64,000 nucleotides of DNA from Serratia nevei (GTDB lineage: Bacteria > Pseudomonadota > Gammaproteobacteria > Enterobacterales > Enterobacteriaceae). The stretch covers positions 4,092,001 to 4,156,000 of the forward strand of contig NZ_CP149940.1 of NCBI RefSeq assembly GCF_037948395.1. Reading direction: 5' to 3'. Under the pieces are notes generated by a model, which was given only the letters and a program-made list of their open reading frames with translations, was not told where the DNA came from and made no database searches. Both the position numbers and the translations under genes were made by a program. Positions 41,108 through 50,419 of this stretch are shown piece after piece (the first letter of the stretch is position 1; every line of letters starts with the position of its first letter).

Positions 41108-43246
41108 TTATTTCGCCTTCAGCACTTTCACCCGATAACGTCCGTCCGCCTGACGATAGGCGCCGTGAATGTCGGTTTCAAAGCCCGGATAATGCGCGCC
41201 GATTTCGCACAGCATCTGCAGGAACTCCAGCACCGGCCGGCTCTCCTCGGTCAGCATTTCGCCCGGCATCACCAGCGGCACGCCCGGTGGGTATGGGAGG
41301 ATCATATTGGCGTTGACCTTGCCGACCATCTCTTCCAGATAGACTTCTTCCACTTCGCCGTGCAGCTCTTTCTGGAACGCCTGGTACGGGTTCATCACCA
41401 TGGTTGGCAGCACTTCGAACGCGCGATACATCAGGTCCGGCAGGTTGTGTTGCTCCACCAGGCGGTGAATGTTCTGCGCCAGATCCTGAATGCGCATGTT
41501 TTCATAGAAATCAGGCGCTTCCTGATACAGCGAAGGCAGCATGTTTTTCACCCGCAGGTTCAGATCGAACGAGCGTTTGAAGTCGGTCATCGCGCGCAGC
41601 AGGCTGAGCGCCTTGGTTTTGTCGATGCCGATGCTGAACAGGAACAGCAGGTTGTACGGCCCGGTTTTCTCGACGATGATGCCGCGTTCGTCGAGGTATT
41701 TCGCCACGATGCTGGCCGGGATACCGAACGGCTGCATCTCGCCTTCCTTGCTCATCCCCGGCGTCAGAATGGTGACCTTGATCGGGTCGAGATACATGTG
41801 TTCGTTATCGATGTTCTTGAAGCCGTGCCAGGCGCTGTCGGAGCGCAGCGGCCAACATTCCGGCTCATCGATATGCTCCGGCTGCCAGACGTCGAAGAAC
41901 CAGCCGTCGGATTCGACTTTCAGGCGTTTGATCTCTTTGCGGAATTTGATCGCGCGCTCGATAGAGCCATTGATCAGGCGCTTGCCGGCGTTGCCTTTCA
42001 TCATCGCCGCAGCGGTTTCGGTCGACGCCACGATGCCATAGTGCGGCGAGGTGGTGGTGTGCATCATGTAGGCTTCGTTGAAGGTCTCTTCGTTGATGTC
42101 GCCCTTCACGTGAATCATCGAAGCCTGCGAGAAGGCCGCCAGCAGTTTGTGGGTGGACTGGGTTTCATAGATCACCTTGCCCTCCACGCGGCCGCCGCTC
42201 ATGCCGCACTTGCCTTTATAGATCGGGTGGAAGTTGGTGTAAGGCACCCAGGCGGAATCGAAGTGGATAGATTTCACGTCCAGGGTGTTCTTGATAAAGT
42301 CGGTGTTGTACAGCAAGCCGTCATAGGTGGAGTTGGTGATCACCGCGTGCACCGGCCAGGTGGCGTTCGGGGTCTCCTTCACGCGTTTGGCGATGGTGGC
42401 GCGCTGGAACTCGCTCTGCGGAATACCGCCGAGGATGCCGTAGGCGTTGCGGGTCGGGCGGAAGTAGATCGGCGTGATGTCACTCATCATCATCAGGTGA
42501 GTCAGCGACTTGTGGCAGTTACGGTCAATCAGCACCGTGCTGCCCGCCGGCGCCGAGTACATGCCGACGATCTTGTTGGCGGTGGAGGTGCCGTTGGTGA
42601 CCATGTAGCTGCGTTCGGCGTTGAACACGCGGGAAATGTACTCTTCCGCTTCTTTGTGCGGGCCGGAGTGATCCAGCAACGATCCCAGTTCGGACACCGA
42701 AATCGAGATATCCGACTTCATGGTGTTCGGGCCAAAGAAATCGTAGAAGATACTGCCCACCGGACTTTTCTGGAACGCGGTGCCGCCCATGTGGCCCGGC
42801 GTACAGAAGGTGTATTTGCCTTCGCGCACGTATTTGAACAGCGCCTTGGTCAACGGCGGCAGGATGGTGTCGATATACTCGTCGGTGTTCTGTTTGATCT
42901 TGGCGGCGATGTCGGTTGCCGCGCCGAGCGCATATTCGAAGAAGCGCACCTGCATGCGCAGATCGTTCAGGCTGACGTCCAGCGTCGAATAGGTGTTGGC
43001 GAACGCGTACAGCGGCATGTACTCGTTCAGCTGGCTGATCTCTTCGCACAGCTCCAGGTTGTATTTGTCCCAGTCGAAGATCACCCCGCACAGACGGGCG
43101 TTGTTCTCGATCAGTTTCAGCAGGTCTTCGCGATCGTTAGGGTAAACGATGCGGAAATCCAGACTTTCCAGCGCCTGATGCAGTTCACGGATAGGCTCTT
43201 CTTTGAAGTAGACACCCATGTGATTCATGATGGCGATAACGTTCAT
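41108..43246 (-). CDS. cadA: Acid-inducible lysine decarboxylase CadA
   Basis: CadA converts lysine to cadaverine and CO2, using up a cytoplasmic proton, and works as a decamer. The 712-residue PLP enzyme has the N-terminal wing domain (1-130), the core with the PLP-binding Lys367 in QSTHKLLAAF, and the C-terminal domain. It tracks E. coli CadA closely, including YTFCTPGHMGGTAFQKSP and the C-terminal FETDIHGAYRQADGRY. The frame is open six codons earlier; the ATG at 43246 matches E. coli and has GGAG at suitable distance. It follows cadB by 95 bases. Confidence 0.97.
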   Translation of the reverse strand: MNVIAIMNHMGVYFKEEPIRELHQALESLDFRIVYPNDREDLLKLIENNARLCGVIFDWDKYNLELCEEISQLNEYMPLYAFANTYSTLDVSLNDLRMQVRFFEYALGAATDIAAKIKQNTDEYIDTILPPLTKALFKYVREGKYTFCTPGHMGGTAFQKSPVGSIFYDFFGPNTMKSDISISVSELGSLLDHSGPHKEAEEYISRVFNAERSYMVTNGTSTANKIVGMYSAPAGSTVLIDRNCHKSLTHLMMMSDITPIYFRPTRNAYGILGGIPQSEFQRATIAKRVKETPNATWPVHAVITNSTYDGLLYNTDFIKNTLDVKSIHFDSAWVPYTNFHPIYKGKCGMSGGRVEGKVIYETQSTHKLLAAFSQASMIHVKGDINEETFNEAYMMHTTTSPHYGIVASTETAAAMMKGNAGKRLINGSIERAIKFRKEIKRLKVESDGWFFDVWQPEHIDEPECWPLRSDSAWHGFKNIDNEHMYLDPIKVTILTPGMSKEGEMQPFGIPASIVAKYLDERGIIVEKTGPYNLLFLFSIGIDKTKALSLLRAMTDFKRSFDLNLRVKNMLPSLYQEAPDFYENMRIQDLAQNIHRLVEQHNLPDLMYRAFEVLPTMVMNPYQAFQKELHGEVEEVYLEEMVGKVNANMILPYPPGVPLVMPGEMLTEESRPVLEFLQMLCEIGAHYPGFETDIHGAYRQADGRYRVKVLKAK

Positions 43247-43268
43247 ATGCATTTCTCCTGGCAAAGCA

Positions 43269-43311
43269 AGCCCCTTCCCGTCGCGGCTGACAGGTCGGAA
43301 AGAAAGGGGCT
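43269..43311 (-). other. Inverted repeat between cadB and cadA
   Basis: AGCCCCTT (43269-43276) and AAGGGGCT (43304-43311) are complementary across a 27-base loop. No T-run follows, so it is more likely an mRNA stability or processing element that adjusts CadA relative to CadB than a terminator. Confidence 0.4.
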
Positions 43312-43341
43312 GGGTAAATTCAGTCGGTCAGCGGACGCGAA

Positions 43342-44685
43342 TCAGTGCGCTTTGGCCGTGGTGTTTTCATCGACCGCCGCTGCGTTGGCAGCCTGGCGGG
43401 TATTCATTTTCCGGGCGTAGAACATCAGGATAATCAGGCTGATGATAAAGGTGCCGGACAGTTCGAATGAGTTGGCGCCCATCAGAGCGATGAAGCAGAA
43501 GCCGCAGCCGCACACCGAAGCGATCAGGCTCAGCAGGTTGCGCACGTTGACCCCTTCGAAGCGGATCAGGTCTACGCAGGAGTAGAAGTAAGGCAGCATG
43601 GTCAGCAGCACCGCGATGCCGGTCAGTTCGCCGAACAGGTCGGAGGCTTTGCCGCCGGCGGAGCTCATCAGGGTGATCAGCACCATCAGCGCGGTCATTT
43701 TGCAACCGGCCAGCAGCAGGCCTTTCTTCGGAATGCCGTTTTTATCCAGCTCGCCGTACACTTTCGGGAAGTTGCCGTCGTTGGCGGCACGGACCCCGGC
43801 CTGGCCAACCAGCATCATCCACGAACCCAGTGACGTCAGGCAGGCGAAGGCGGTGAAGGCGGAAACCATCGGTGCGGCCCAGTTGCCCATGATCGCCGAG
43901 GCGCTGATGGCGAACGGCGCGCCGCTGGCGGCCATTTCAGACGCCGGGAACATACCGCTGATCACCTGGGTGGCAGCGATGTAGATAATGCCAGCCAGGC
44001 CGGTGCCGAGCATGGTTGCCAGCGGCACGGTGCGTTTCGGGTTTTTCACCATGCCGGTGCTGACCGCTGCGGATTCCACGCCGATAAACGCCCACAGGCA
44101 CAGCAGGATACTTTTGATGACAGCATGGCTGTCGGTGGTGCCGGAGGTATTCCAGTTAGCCTGATAGGTGGCGGCGTCAAACCAGTGCCAGCCGACGGTG
44201 GCAGTCACGATCACCGGGATCAGCACCAGCACCAGGCCCAGGGTGGTCAAACGACTGACCCAGGTTCCGCCCAGCATGTTGACGAAGGTGAAGATCCACA
44301 CGATGGCGATACAGGCGATGCCGGCAGGTACCGGGTTGTTCAGCGCCGGGAAGAAGGTGGAGAGATAAGAAACGGCGGTAATGCCGATGGCCAGGTTACC
44401 GATCCAGTTGGCATGGTAATAAAGCACGCCGGTCTGGAAACCGAAGGCCGGGGAAATTTCACCCGCGTAGGCGATAGGGCCGCCCTGCTGCGGGTTTTTG
44501 GTGGCGAGGCGGGCATACACATAGGCCAGCGACATCGCCCCGATAATCGAGATCACCCATCCCCAGATGGCGATAGATCCGAGACTCGCCAGGTTGGCGG
44601 GCAATAAGGCAATCCCGCTCCCCATCATATTACCGGCGACGACGCCGGTGCAGGCAATAAGCCCTATTTTCTTGGGTGAAGCCAT
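43342..44685 (-). CDS. cadB: Lysine:cadaverine antiporter CadB
   Basis: CadB exchanges external lysine for internal cadaverine, completing the acid-resistance cycle with CadA. The 447-residue APC-superfamily protein has 12 predicted helices. Its first helix carries the substrate loop ACTGVVAGNMMGSGIALLPANLA, and KNPQQGGPIAYAGEISP and HANWIGNLAIGI follow as in E. coli. The frame extends 13 codons up, but the ATG at 44685 follows AGGAG and matches E. coli. CadC should activate it from the upstream 369-base region. Confidence 0.97.
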   Translation of the reverse strand: MASPKKIGLIACTGVVAGNMMGSGIALLPANLASLGSIAIWGWVISIIGAMSLAYVYARLATKNPQQGGPIAYAGEISPAFGFQTGVLYYHANWIGNLAIGITAVSYLSTFFPALNNPVPAGIACIAIVWIFTFVNMLGGTWVSRLTTLGLVLVLIPVIVTATVGWHWFDAATYQANWNTSGTTDSHAVIKSILLCLWAFIGVESAAVSTGMVKNPKRTVPLATMLGTGLAGIIYIAATQVISGMFPASEMAASGAPFAISASAIMGNWAAPMVSAFTAFACLTSLGSWMMLVGQAGVRAANDGNFPKVYGELDKNGIPKKGLLLAGCKMTALMVLITLMSSAGGKASDLFGELTGIAVLLTMLPYFYSCVDLIRFEGVNVRNLLSLIASVCGCGFCFIALMGANSFELSGTFIISLIILMFYARKMNTRQAANAAAVDENTTAKAH

Positions 44686-45054
44686 GGTCAGTTTCTCCTG
44701 ATTTACGTTTCTTATAAGCCACACCCATAAATAAAAGATTTTAATGAGCCGGCTTGATAGTCAGGATGCTAACCATCGGGGGAAATAAAGTCCTAAAGAT
44801 AAAGTGAGATTACGCTCATGATCATACAAATGATAACCTGAGGTTTTTCATTAACACATCAAGATAAAAAGGTAAGCTAAAGAAAAGATAAACATCATTT
44901 AAAAACAACAACATGACAAGGTTAATGGCGCATAACAAACGGCAAAAAAGAAATAATATCGCGCAGCAAAATAATACATTCACGCAACATGCCTTCACCA
45001 ATAGATAACGCCGCCATGATTCCCGGAGAATAATGGCGGCGTGATATCGGTTAA
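44686..45054. other. cadB upstream control region
   Basis: This 369-base stretch is markedly AT-rich (especially 44735-45000), with many A-runs and no gene. In E. coli the equivalent region holds two CadC sites and an H-NS binding tract. The composition fits that, but I could not assign CadC boxes or a promoter with confidence. Its distal end carries the cadC terminator hairpin. Confidence 0.6.
45008..45042 (-). terminator. Hairpin after cadC
   Basis: ACGCCGCCAT (45008-45017) pairs perfectly with ATGGCGGCGT (45033-45042) over a 15-base loop, 12 bases past the cadC stop. On the minus strand TTATCTATT follows, a weak U-tract. Confidence 0.6.
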
Positions 45055-46608
45055 TTATTGGCGCTGATAGTTATTTAAATAAGGCACCACGTTGGTCAAT
45101 GACGTCTGGAATACGCCGTTGGTGATCCAATGCAATGTGTCTTCGCCGGGGCGAAGATTGAATGCGGTAATATAAGAATCCGCCGCCAAATGGTTCTGCC
45201 CCTGCATTTCATACACCTTGCCCAGCAGCACATAATTCAGCCACGACATTTGCAATTCAATCCCCAGATCGATCGCCCGGTGCGCCTCGTCAATGCGCCC
45301 CTGCGTCAATGCATCTACCGCCAGAACTTGCTGCATGATTGGCGTGTTTTTCAATTCGGGGATCGTCGCCAGATGGCTGATATCGGCGCGCAATTGCGCC
45401 AGGGCCTGGCTGTCGAACGGTTGATAAGAATTACGCAGCAGATCCACCAGCGCCTTTTCGGCCAGCAGGTAATGGAAGTTCGGCGCGCTTTTAATCAGCT
45501 CGCTCAGCTGGGCGCTGGCGCGGGTCAACGAATCGGCGTCGCCGTGGATCAGCAACTGGTGCGCCTGGTAGAAACGCTGCAGCAACGGCCCGTTGTCGGG
45601 CAGCAGCTGCGCCAGGCGCTGCTCCAGCTGTGGCGGCCAGGGCTGCTTCAGCGCAGCGGACAGGCTGGAGAGGAAGTCGGTCTGGATCTTCAGCTGGTTA
45701 TCGGCGGTAATAAAGTAACGCTTGTCCAGCATGACTGAGCTGTCGGCGTTATCCACCAGCCGCACGGACAGGAAACACTGCTGGGCGCGGTAGTGGCGCT
45801 GATTGACGAACTCGATATACAGCGACTTGCCCGAGTTGCTGGGGCCGGAATAGTTGTAGTTGGTCTGGTCGTGTACCAGGAAGGTCGAGTAGGTGTTCAG
45901 CGAATCGGTGATCAGCTCGCTGACGCCCACCACATAAGAGAGCTGCGGCATCCAGTTGCTGCAGCTCTCGCCGCCCTGGATGCGAATATCGATATCGCGC
46001 GGGTTTAGCAGCACCGGCATGGTGGATACCGGCACGCGCTGCGACAGCGTGGCGATGCCGACAAACGCCACGCAGACGCTGAGCGCCGCCAGAAACGCCA
46101 GCCACACCCAGAAGGTCGAGCGGCGATAAAAACGCGGCTTCTTTTCGCCGGGCGCGGCAGGCGGTGCGCTTGCCCGGCGCGGCGGCACATACGGCGTCTC
46201 GTCTTCCTCGCTGCCGTCTTCCGGCTCATGCATGATCACCGCGATCTGCGGCGCCTGTGCGGGAGCGGGTTGCGTCTCCCCTTCTTCACACCAGATCACC
46301 GACGTCGCCAGCTTATACCCGCGCTTGGGCACGGTGATAATGTATTCCGGGCTGTCGCTGTCGCCGTCTTTCAGGTATTTGCGCAGCTCTGAAATACATT
46401 GGGTCACCACGTGGTTGGTGACGATATTGCGCTTCCAGACGTTGTCGATCAGCTCGTCACGGCTCAGCACCACGTCGGGATGCCGGGCGAAATAGCACAG
46501 CATATCGATCAGGCGCGGTTCCAGCGTTTTTTGGCGTCCGTCGCGGCTGATGGTGTTGTCGGCAGGGGTAACCAGCCACTCCCCGACGCGAAAAGCAGGC
46601 TCTTGCAT
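45055..46608 (-). CDS. cadC: Membrane-bound pH and lysine-responsive activator CadC
   Basis: CadC is a ToxR-like one-component regulator that binds DNA from the membrane and turns on cadBA at low pH when lysine is present. The 517-residue protein has an N-terminal winged helix domain (1-105, RLIDMLCYFARHPDVVLSRD and PKRGYKL) and a Pro/Glu-rich linker (107-160). One membrane helix (about 166-187) and a periplasmic sensor domain follow, with Cys216 and Cys278 in the places of the E. coli disulfide. It shares the strand of cadBA. Confidence 0.94.
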   Translation of the reverse strand: MQEPAFRVGEWLVTPADNTISRDGRQKTLEPRLIDMLCYFARHPDVVLSRDELIDNVWKRNIVTNHVVTQCISELRKYLKDGDSDSPEYIITVPKRGYKLATSVIWCEEGETQPAPAQAPQIAVIMHEPEDGSEEDETPYVPPRRASAPPAAPGEKKPRFYRRSTFWVWLAFLAALSVCVAFVGIATLSQRVPVSTMPVLLNPRDIDIRIQGGESCSNWMPQLSYVVGVSELITDSLNTYSTFLVHDQTNYNYSGPSNSGKSLYIEFVNQRHYRAQQCFLSVRLVDNADSSVMLDKRYFITADNQLKIQTDFLSSLSAALKQPWPPQLEQRLAQLLPDNGPLLQRFYQAHQLLIHGDADSLTRASAQLSELIKSAPNFHYLLAEKALVDLLRNSYQPFDSQALAQLRADISHLATIPELKNTPIMQQVLAVDALTQGRIDEAHRAIDLGIELQMSWLNYVLLGKVYEMQGQNHLAADSYITAFNLRPGEDTLHWITNGVFQTSLTNVVPYLNNYQRQ

Positions 46609-46697
46609 GGCGGAAATAACTCTGTAGGCATGTAGGGCAAGGGCGCGATCATAGCATAACCGTCCCCGGCTGTGGCCGCCGGGAGGCGATTAAGCCG

Positions 46698-47087
46698 TTA
46701 ACTCTCGTATAATTCTAACGGTAAACCATCGGGATCGCTGAAAAAGGTAAAACGAGATTGGGTATAAGGATCGACGCGTACCGGTTCGCAGGCGACGCCG
46801 GCCGCCTGCAGATGGGCGATGGCCTGGCCAATGTCGTCAACGCTGAACGCCAGATGGCGCAGGCCGCAGGCCTCCGGGCGGCTGACGCGGGCCGGCGGCG
46901 AAGGGAAAGAAAACAGCTCGATAGTGTATTGCCCGTTGAGCGCCAGGTCGGCTTTCCAGGAGCCGCGCTCCTCGCGGTAGACTTCGCTCAGCAGGGTAAA
47001 TCCGAGAATGTCGCAGTAAAAATGCTTACTGGCGGCGTAGTCCGCGCCAATGATCGCGATATGGTGTACCTGACGTAACGCCAGCAT
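46698..47087 (-). CDS. yaeR: Glyoxalase-like VOC metalloprotein YaeR
   Basis: This 129-residue VOC-family protein resembles E. coli YaeR over its full length. The two beta-alpha-beta modules are visible: VHHIAIIGADYAASKHFYCD and RHLAFSVDDIGQAIAHLQ, ending in FFSDPDGLPLELYE with the expected metal-binding Glu. Substrate unknown. The start at 47087 follows AGGAGAGG; a longer in-frame ATG start (47192) would run back over the ldcC stop and has no support. It follows ldcC, as in E. coli. Confidence 0.93.
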   Translation of the reverse strand: MLALRQVHHIAIIGADYAASKHFYCDILGFTLLSEVYREERGSWKADLALNGQYTIELFSFPSPPARVSRPEACGLRHLAFSVDDIGQAIAHLQAAGVACEPVRVDPYTQSRFTFFSDPDGLPLELYES

Positions 47088-47151
47088 GGCGGCCTCTCCT
47101 GTTCGGTCTGATGAGGCAAGGTATCCGGCGGCGGCGATGCCGTCAATGAGA

Positions 47152-47183
47152 ACGCCCGGCATATCTTCCAAACCGCCGGGCGT
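47152..47183 (-). other. Hairpin between ldcC and yaeR
   Basis: ACGCCCGGC (47152-47160) pairs perfectly with GCCGGGCGT (47175-47183) over a 14-base loop just after the ldcC stop. TTCTCATTG follows on the minus strand, so it could be a leaky terminator or a stabilising 3' stem. Confidence 0.45.
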
Positions 47184-47191
47184 GTTATGCA

Positions 47192-49336
47192 TTACGGCTG
47201 CGGGGCCTTCAACACCTTCACCAGATAGCGTCCGTCCTCCGTCAGTTTGGCGCCGTGGATGTCGGTTTCAAAACCGGGGTAACGTTCGCCGATCGAGCAC
47301 AGCATCAGCAGGAAATCGAGCACCGCCCGGCTCTCTTCGGTGATCATTTCCCCCGGCATCACCAGCGGCACGCCCGGCGGATACGGCAGGATCATATTGG
47401 CCGCCACCTTGCCCACCAGCTGATCCAACTCACAGGTTTCCACGTTGCCGCGCACCTGCTCCTGGAACATCTGGTGCGGCGTCAGCTTCATTTCCGGCAG
47501 CACGTCGAACGCCCGCTGCATCAGGCGCGGCAGATCGTGCTGGCAGATCAGGCGGTGAATGCCGGCGGCCAGATCCTGAATGCGCATGTTGCGGTAGAAA
47601 TCCGGATCCTCGGCGTACAGATCCGGCAGCATGTTCTTCACCCGCAGGTTGAGATCGTAGGCGCGCTTGAAATCGGTCAGGCCGCGCAGCAGGCTCATCG
47701 CCTTGGTTTTGTCGATGCCGATGCTAAACAGGAACAGCAGGTTGTACGGCCCGGTCTTCTCCACCACAATGCCGCGCTCGTCGAGGTACTTCGCCACCAG
47801 CGCCGCCGGGATCCCCTCCTCCTCCAGCGTGCCCAGCTCGTTCATGCCCGGCGTCAGGATCGTCACCTTGATCGGATCGAGGTACATGTGATCGCGATCG
47901 GTCTGGCCAAAACCGTGCCAGTTGTCGTCCGGATCCAATGGCCAGCATTGCGCCTCATCGATCTCTTCCGGCTGCCAAATGTCGAAGAACCAACTGTCGC
48001 TCTCCTCGCGCAGCCGCTGCACTTCACGGCGAAAATGCAGCGCACGCTCCACCGAACGGTTGATCAAGCGGCGCCCCGGGTTGCCGCGCAGCATGGCGGC
48101 GGCGGTCTCCATCGATGCCACGATGCCATAGTGCGGCGAGGTGGTGGTATGCATCATGTAGGCTTCGTTGAAGGTGCTCTCGTCGTAGTCTCCCTTGATA
48201 TGAATCATCGAAGCCTGCGAGAAGGCCGCCAGCAGCTTGTGCGTCGATTGGGTTTCGTAAATCACCTTACCGGACACCCGCTCGCCGCTCATGCCGCTTT
48301 TGCCGTCGTAAATCGGATGGAAGTTGGTGTAAGGCACCCAGGCGGAGTCGAAGTGGATCGACGGCACCTCCAGCGTCTGCTTGATGTAGTCGGTGTTGTA
48401 CAGCAGGCCGTCATAGGTGGAATTGGTGATCACCGCATGCACCGGCCAGGTGGCGTTCGGGGTCTCCTGCACACGGGCGGCGATGCTTTCGCGGGTAAAC
48501 TCGCGCTGCGGAATGCCGCCGAGGATGCCGTAGGCGTTGCGCAGCGGGCGCAGATAGATCGGCACGATATCGCTCATCATCAGCAGGTGACACAGCGATT
48601 TGTGGCAGTTGCGGTCGATCAGCACCGTGCTGCCGGCCGGCGCCGAATACATGCCGACGATCTTGTTGGCGGTGGAGGTGCCGTTGGTGACCAGATAGCT
48701 CTGCTCGGCGTTGAAGGTGCGCGCGATATACTCTTCGGCCTCCAGGTGCGGCCCGGTGTGATCCAGCAGCGAACCAAGCTCGGTAACCGAAATCGAGATG
48801 TCGGCCTTCAAGGTATTGGCGCCGAAGAAATCGTAGAACAGGCAGCCCACCGGGCTTTTTTGAAACGCGGTGCCGGCCATGTGGCCCGGCGTGCAGAAGG
48901 TGTACTTCCCTTCGCGCACATAGTTGAATAACGCCTTGGTCAGCGGCGGCGTAATGGTGTCGATGTATTCCGCGGTGTACTGCTGGATGCGCTGCGCGAT
49001 ATCATCCGCCGCATTCAGGCCATACTCGAAGAAATAGAGCACCATGCGCATTTCATGCAGGCTGACGTCGAAGGTAGAGTGGGTATTGATAAAGGCATAC
49101 AGCGGCAGGTATTCGTTCAGCTCGTTGATCTCGCTGCACAGCTCCAGGCTGTAGTCGTCCCAGTCGAAGATCACCCCGCAGATGCGGGCGTTGGCTTCAA
49201 TCAGCTTCAGCAGGTCGCCGCTGTTTTTGGGGTACACCAGCTGGAATCCCATGGCGGCCAGCGCCGCGTGGAGCTCGCGGATCGGCTCATCTTTGTAGTA
49301 GACGCCCGTCGGGCCCATGATGGCGATGATATTCAT
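47192..49336 (-). CDS. ldcC: Constitutive-type lysine decarboxylase LdcC
   Basis: LdcC is the second PLP-dependent lysine decarboxylase, in E. coli weakly expressed and active at higher pH than CadA. The 714-residue protein parallels CadA throughout, including QSTHKLLAAF with the PLP Lys, but differs at many surface positions (YYKDEPIRELHAAL, FCTPGHMAGTAFQKSP, C-terminal AKLTEDGRYLVKVLKAPQP). Its place between accA and yaeR is that of E. coli ldcC and decides which paralogue is which. It starts at 49336 behind an AGGAG site. Confidence 0.95.
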   Translation of the reverse strand: MNIIAIMGPTGVYYKDEPIRELHAALAAMGFQLVYPKNSGDLLKLIEANARICGVIFDWDDYSLELCSEINELNEYLPLYAFINTHSTFDVSLHEMRMVLYFFEYGLNAADDIAQRIQQYTAEYIDTITPPLTKALFNYVREGKYTFCTPGHMAGTAFQKSPVGCLFYDFFGANTLKADISISVTELGSLLDHTGPHLEAEEYIARTFNAEQSYLVTNGTSTANKIVGMYSAPAGSTVLIDRNCHKSLCHLLMMSDIVPIYLRPLRNAYGILGGIPQREFTRESIAARVQETPNATWPVHAVITNSTYDGLLYNTDYIKQTLEVPSIHFDSAWVPYTNFHPIYDGKSGMSGERVSGKVIYETQSTHKLLAAFSQASMIHIKGDYDESTFNEAYMMHTTTSPHYGIVASMETAAAMLRGNPGRRLINRSVERALHFRREVQRLREESDSWFFDIWQPEEIDEAQCWPLDPDDNWHGFGQTDRDHMYLDPIKVTILTPGMNELGTLEEEGIPAALVAKYLDERGIVVEKTGPYNLLFLFSIGIDKTKAMSLLRGLTDFKRAYDLNLRVKNMLPDLYAEDPDFYRNMRIQDLAAGIHRLICQHDLPRLMQRAFDVLPEMKLTPHQMFQEQVRGNVETCELDQLVGKVAANMILPYPPGVPLVMPGEMITEESRAVLDFLLMLCSIGERYPGFETDIHGAKLTEDGRYLVKVLKAPQP

Positions 49337-49401
49337 CGGCAGCTCCTGTCAGTTAACGGCCAAGTCTCTATAACACCACGAAAATCCGGCGGTGTGTAGC
49401 C

Positions 49402-49427
49402 AAAAAAAAACCGCCCGAAGGCGGTTT
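49402..49427 (-). terminator. Terminator after accA
   Basis: On the minus strand AAACCGCC pairs with GGCGGTTT over a TTCG tetraloop and is followed by a run of T. It separates accA from ldcC. Confidence 0.92.
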
Positions 49428-49447
49428 CTTGCAGCTAAGAACAGAAC

Positions 49448-50407
49448 TCAGCAGTAGCCGTAGTTCATCAGACGCTGATAGCGGCGGTTGAGCAACTCTT
49501 CGTCGTTCAGACCGTCCAAATCTTTCAGATCGGCCAGCAGCTGCGCTTTCAGCGCGGCGGCCATCGCCGGCACATCGCGGTGCGCGGAACCCAGCGGCTC
49601 CGGGATCACCGAGTCGATCAGCTTCAGCTCTTTCAGGCGCGGCGCGGTGATGCCCATCGCTTCTGCAGCCAGCGGCGCCTTGTCGGCGCTCTTCCACAGG
49701 ATGGAAGCACAGCCTTCCGGCGAAATCACCGAGTAGGTGCTGTACTGCAGCATGTTCACCTTATCGCCCACGCCGATCGCCAGCGCGCCGCCGGAGCCGC
49801 CTTCGCCGATGACGGTGCAGATGACCGGGATATTCAGACGCGACATCTCACGCAGGTTGCGCGCGATGGCTTCGGACTGGCCGCGCTCTTCCGCGCCCAC
49901 GCCCGGATAAGCGCCCGGGGTATCGATAAAGGTGATGAGCGGCATCTTGAAGCGGGCGGCCATTTCCATCAGGCGCAGCGCTTTGCGGTAGCCTTCCGGC
50001 GCCGGCATGCCGAAGTTGCGGCGGATCTTCTCTTTGGTTTCACGGCCTTTCTGGTGCCCGATGATCATCACCGGGCGGCCATCCAGGCGCGCAATACCGC
50101 CGACGATCGCTTTGTCGTCGGCGTAAGCGCGATCGCCCGCCAACTCTTCGAAGTCGGTAAAGATGTGTTTGATATAATCCAGGGTATAAGGACGGCGCGG
50201 GTGGCGTGCCAATTGGGCAATCTGCCAAGCCCCAAGATCGGCAAAAATCTTGCGCGTCAGCTCAACGCTCTTTTCACGCAGGCGCTGAACCTCTTCGTCC
50301 AGATTAATATCTAATTTTTCGTCTTGACGGCTGACTGCAGTCAGCGAGTCAATTTTCGCTTCCAGCTCTGCAATCGGCTGTTCAAAATCAAGAAAATTCA
50401 GACTCAT
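49448..50407 (-). CDS. accA: Acetyl-CoA carboxylase carboxyltransferase alpha subunit AccA
   Basis: AccA, with AccD, moves the carboxyl group from biotin to acetyl-CoA to give malonyl-CoA, the first committed step of fatty acid synthesis. The 319-residue protein has the N-terminal helix ([20 protein letters not shown]) and a crotonase-type core with [35 protein letters not shown] and [15 protein letters not shown]. It starts 12 bases after dnaE stops, so the two genes are co-transcribed as in E. coli. Confidence 0.98.
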   Translation of the reverse strand: MSLNFLDFEQPIAELEAKIDSLTAVSRQDEKLDINLDEEVQRLREKSVELTRKIFADLGAWQIAQLARHPRRPYTLDYIKHIFTDFEELAGDRAYADDKAIVGGIARLDGRPVMIIGHQKGRETKEKIRRNFGMPAPEGYRKALRLMEMAARFKMPLITFIDTPGAYPGVGAEERGQSEAIARNLREMSRLNIPVICTVIGEGGSGGALAIGVGDKVNMLQYSTYSVISPEGCASILWKSADKAPLAAEAMGITAPRLKELKLIDSVIPEPLGSAHRDVPAMAAALKAQLLADLKDLDGLNDEELLNRRYQRLMNYGYC

Positions 50408-50419
50408 AGCATTCCTATT

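Noticed and set aside
41165..43420. 751-codon open frame on the plus strand opposite cadA
   Set aside because: It is a shadow of a highly conserved gene in GC-rich DNA. Its translation is low in hydrophobic order, rich in His, Arg, Val and Gln, and has no family motif.
47255..48931. 558-codon open frame on the plus strand opposite ldcC
   Set aside because: It mirrors the shadow over cadA, as expected from two paralogous genes, and does not represent a conserved protein.
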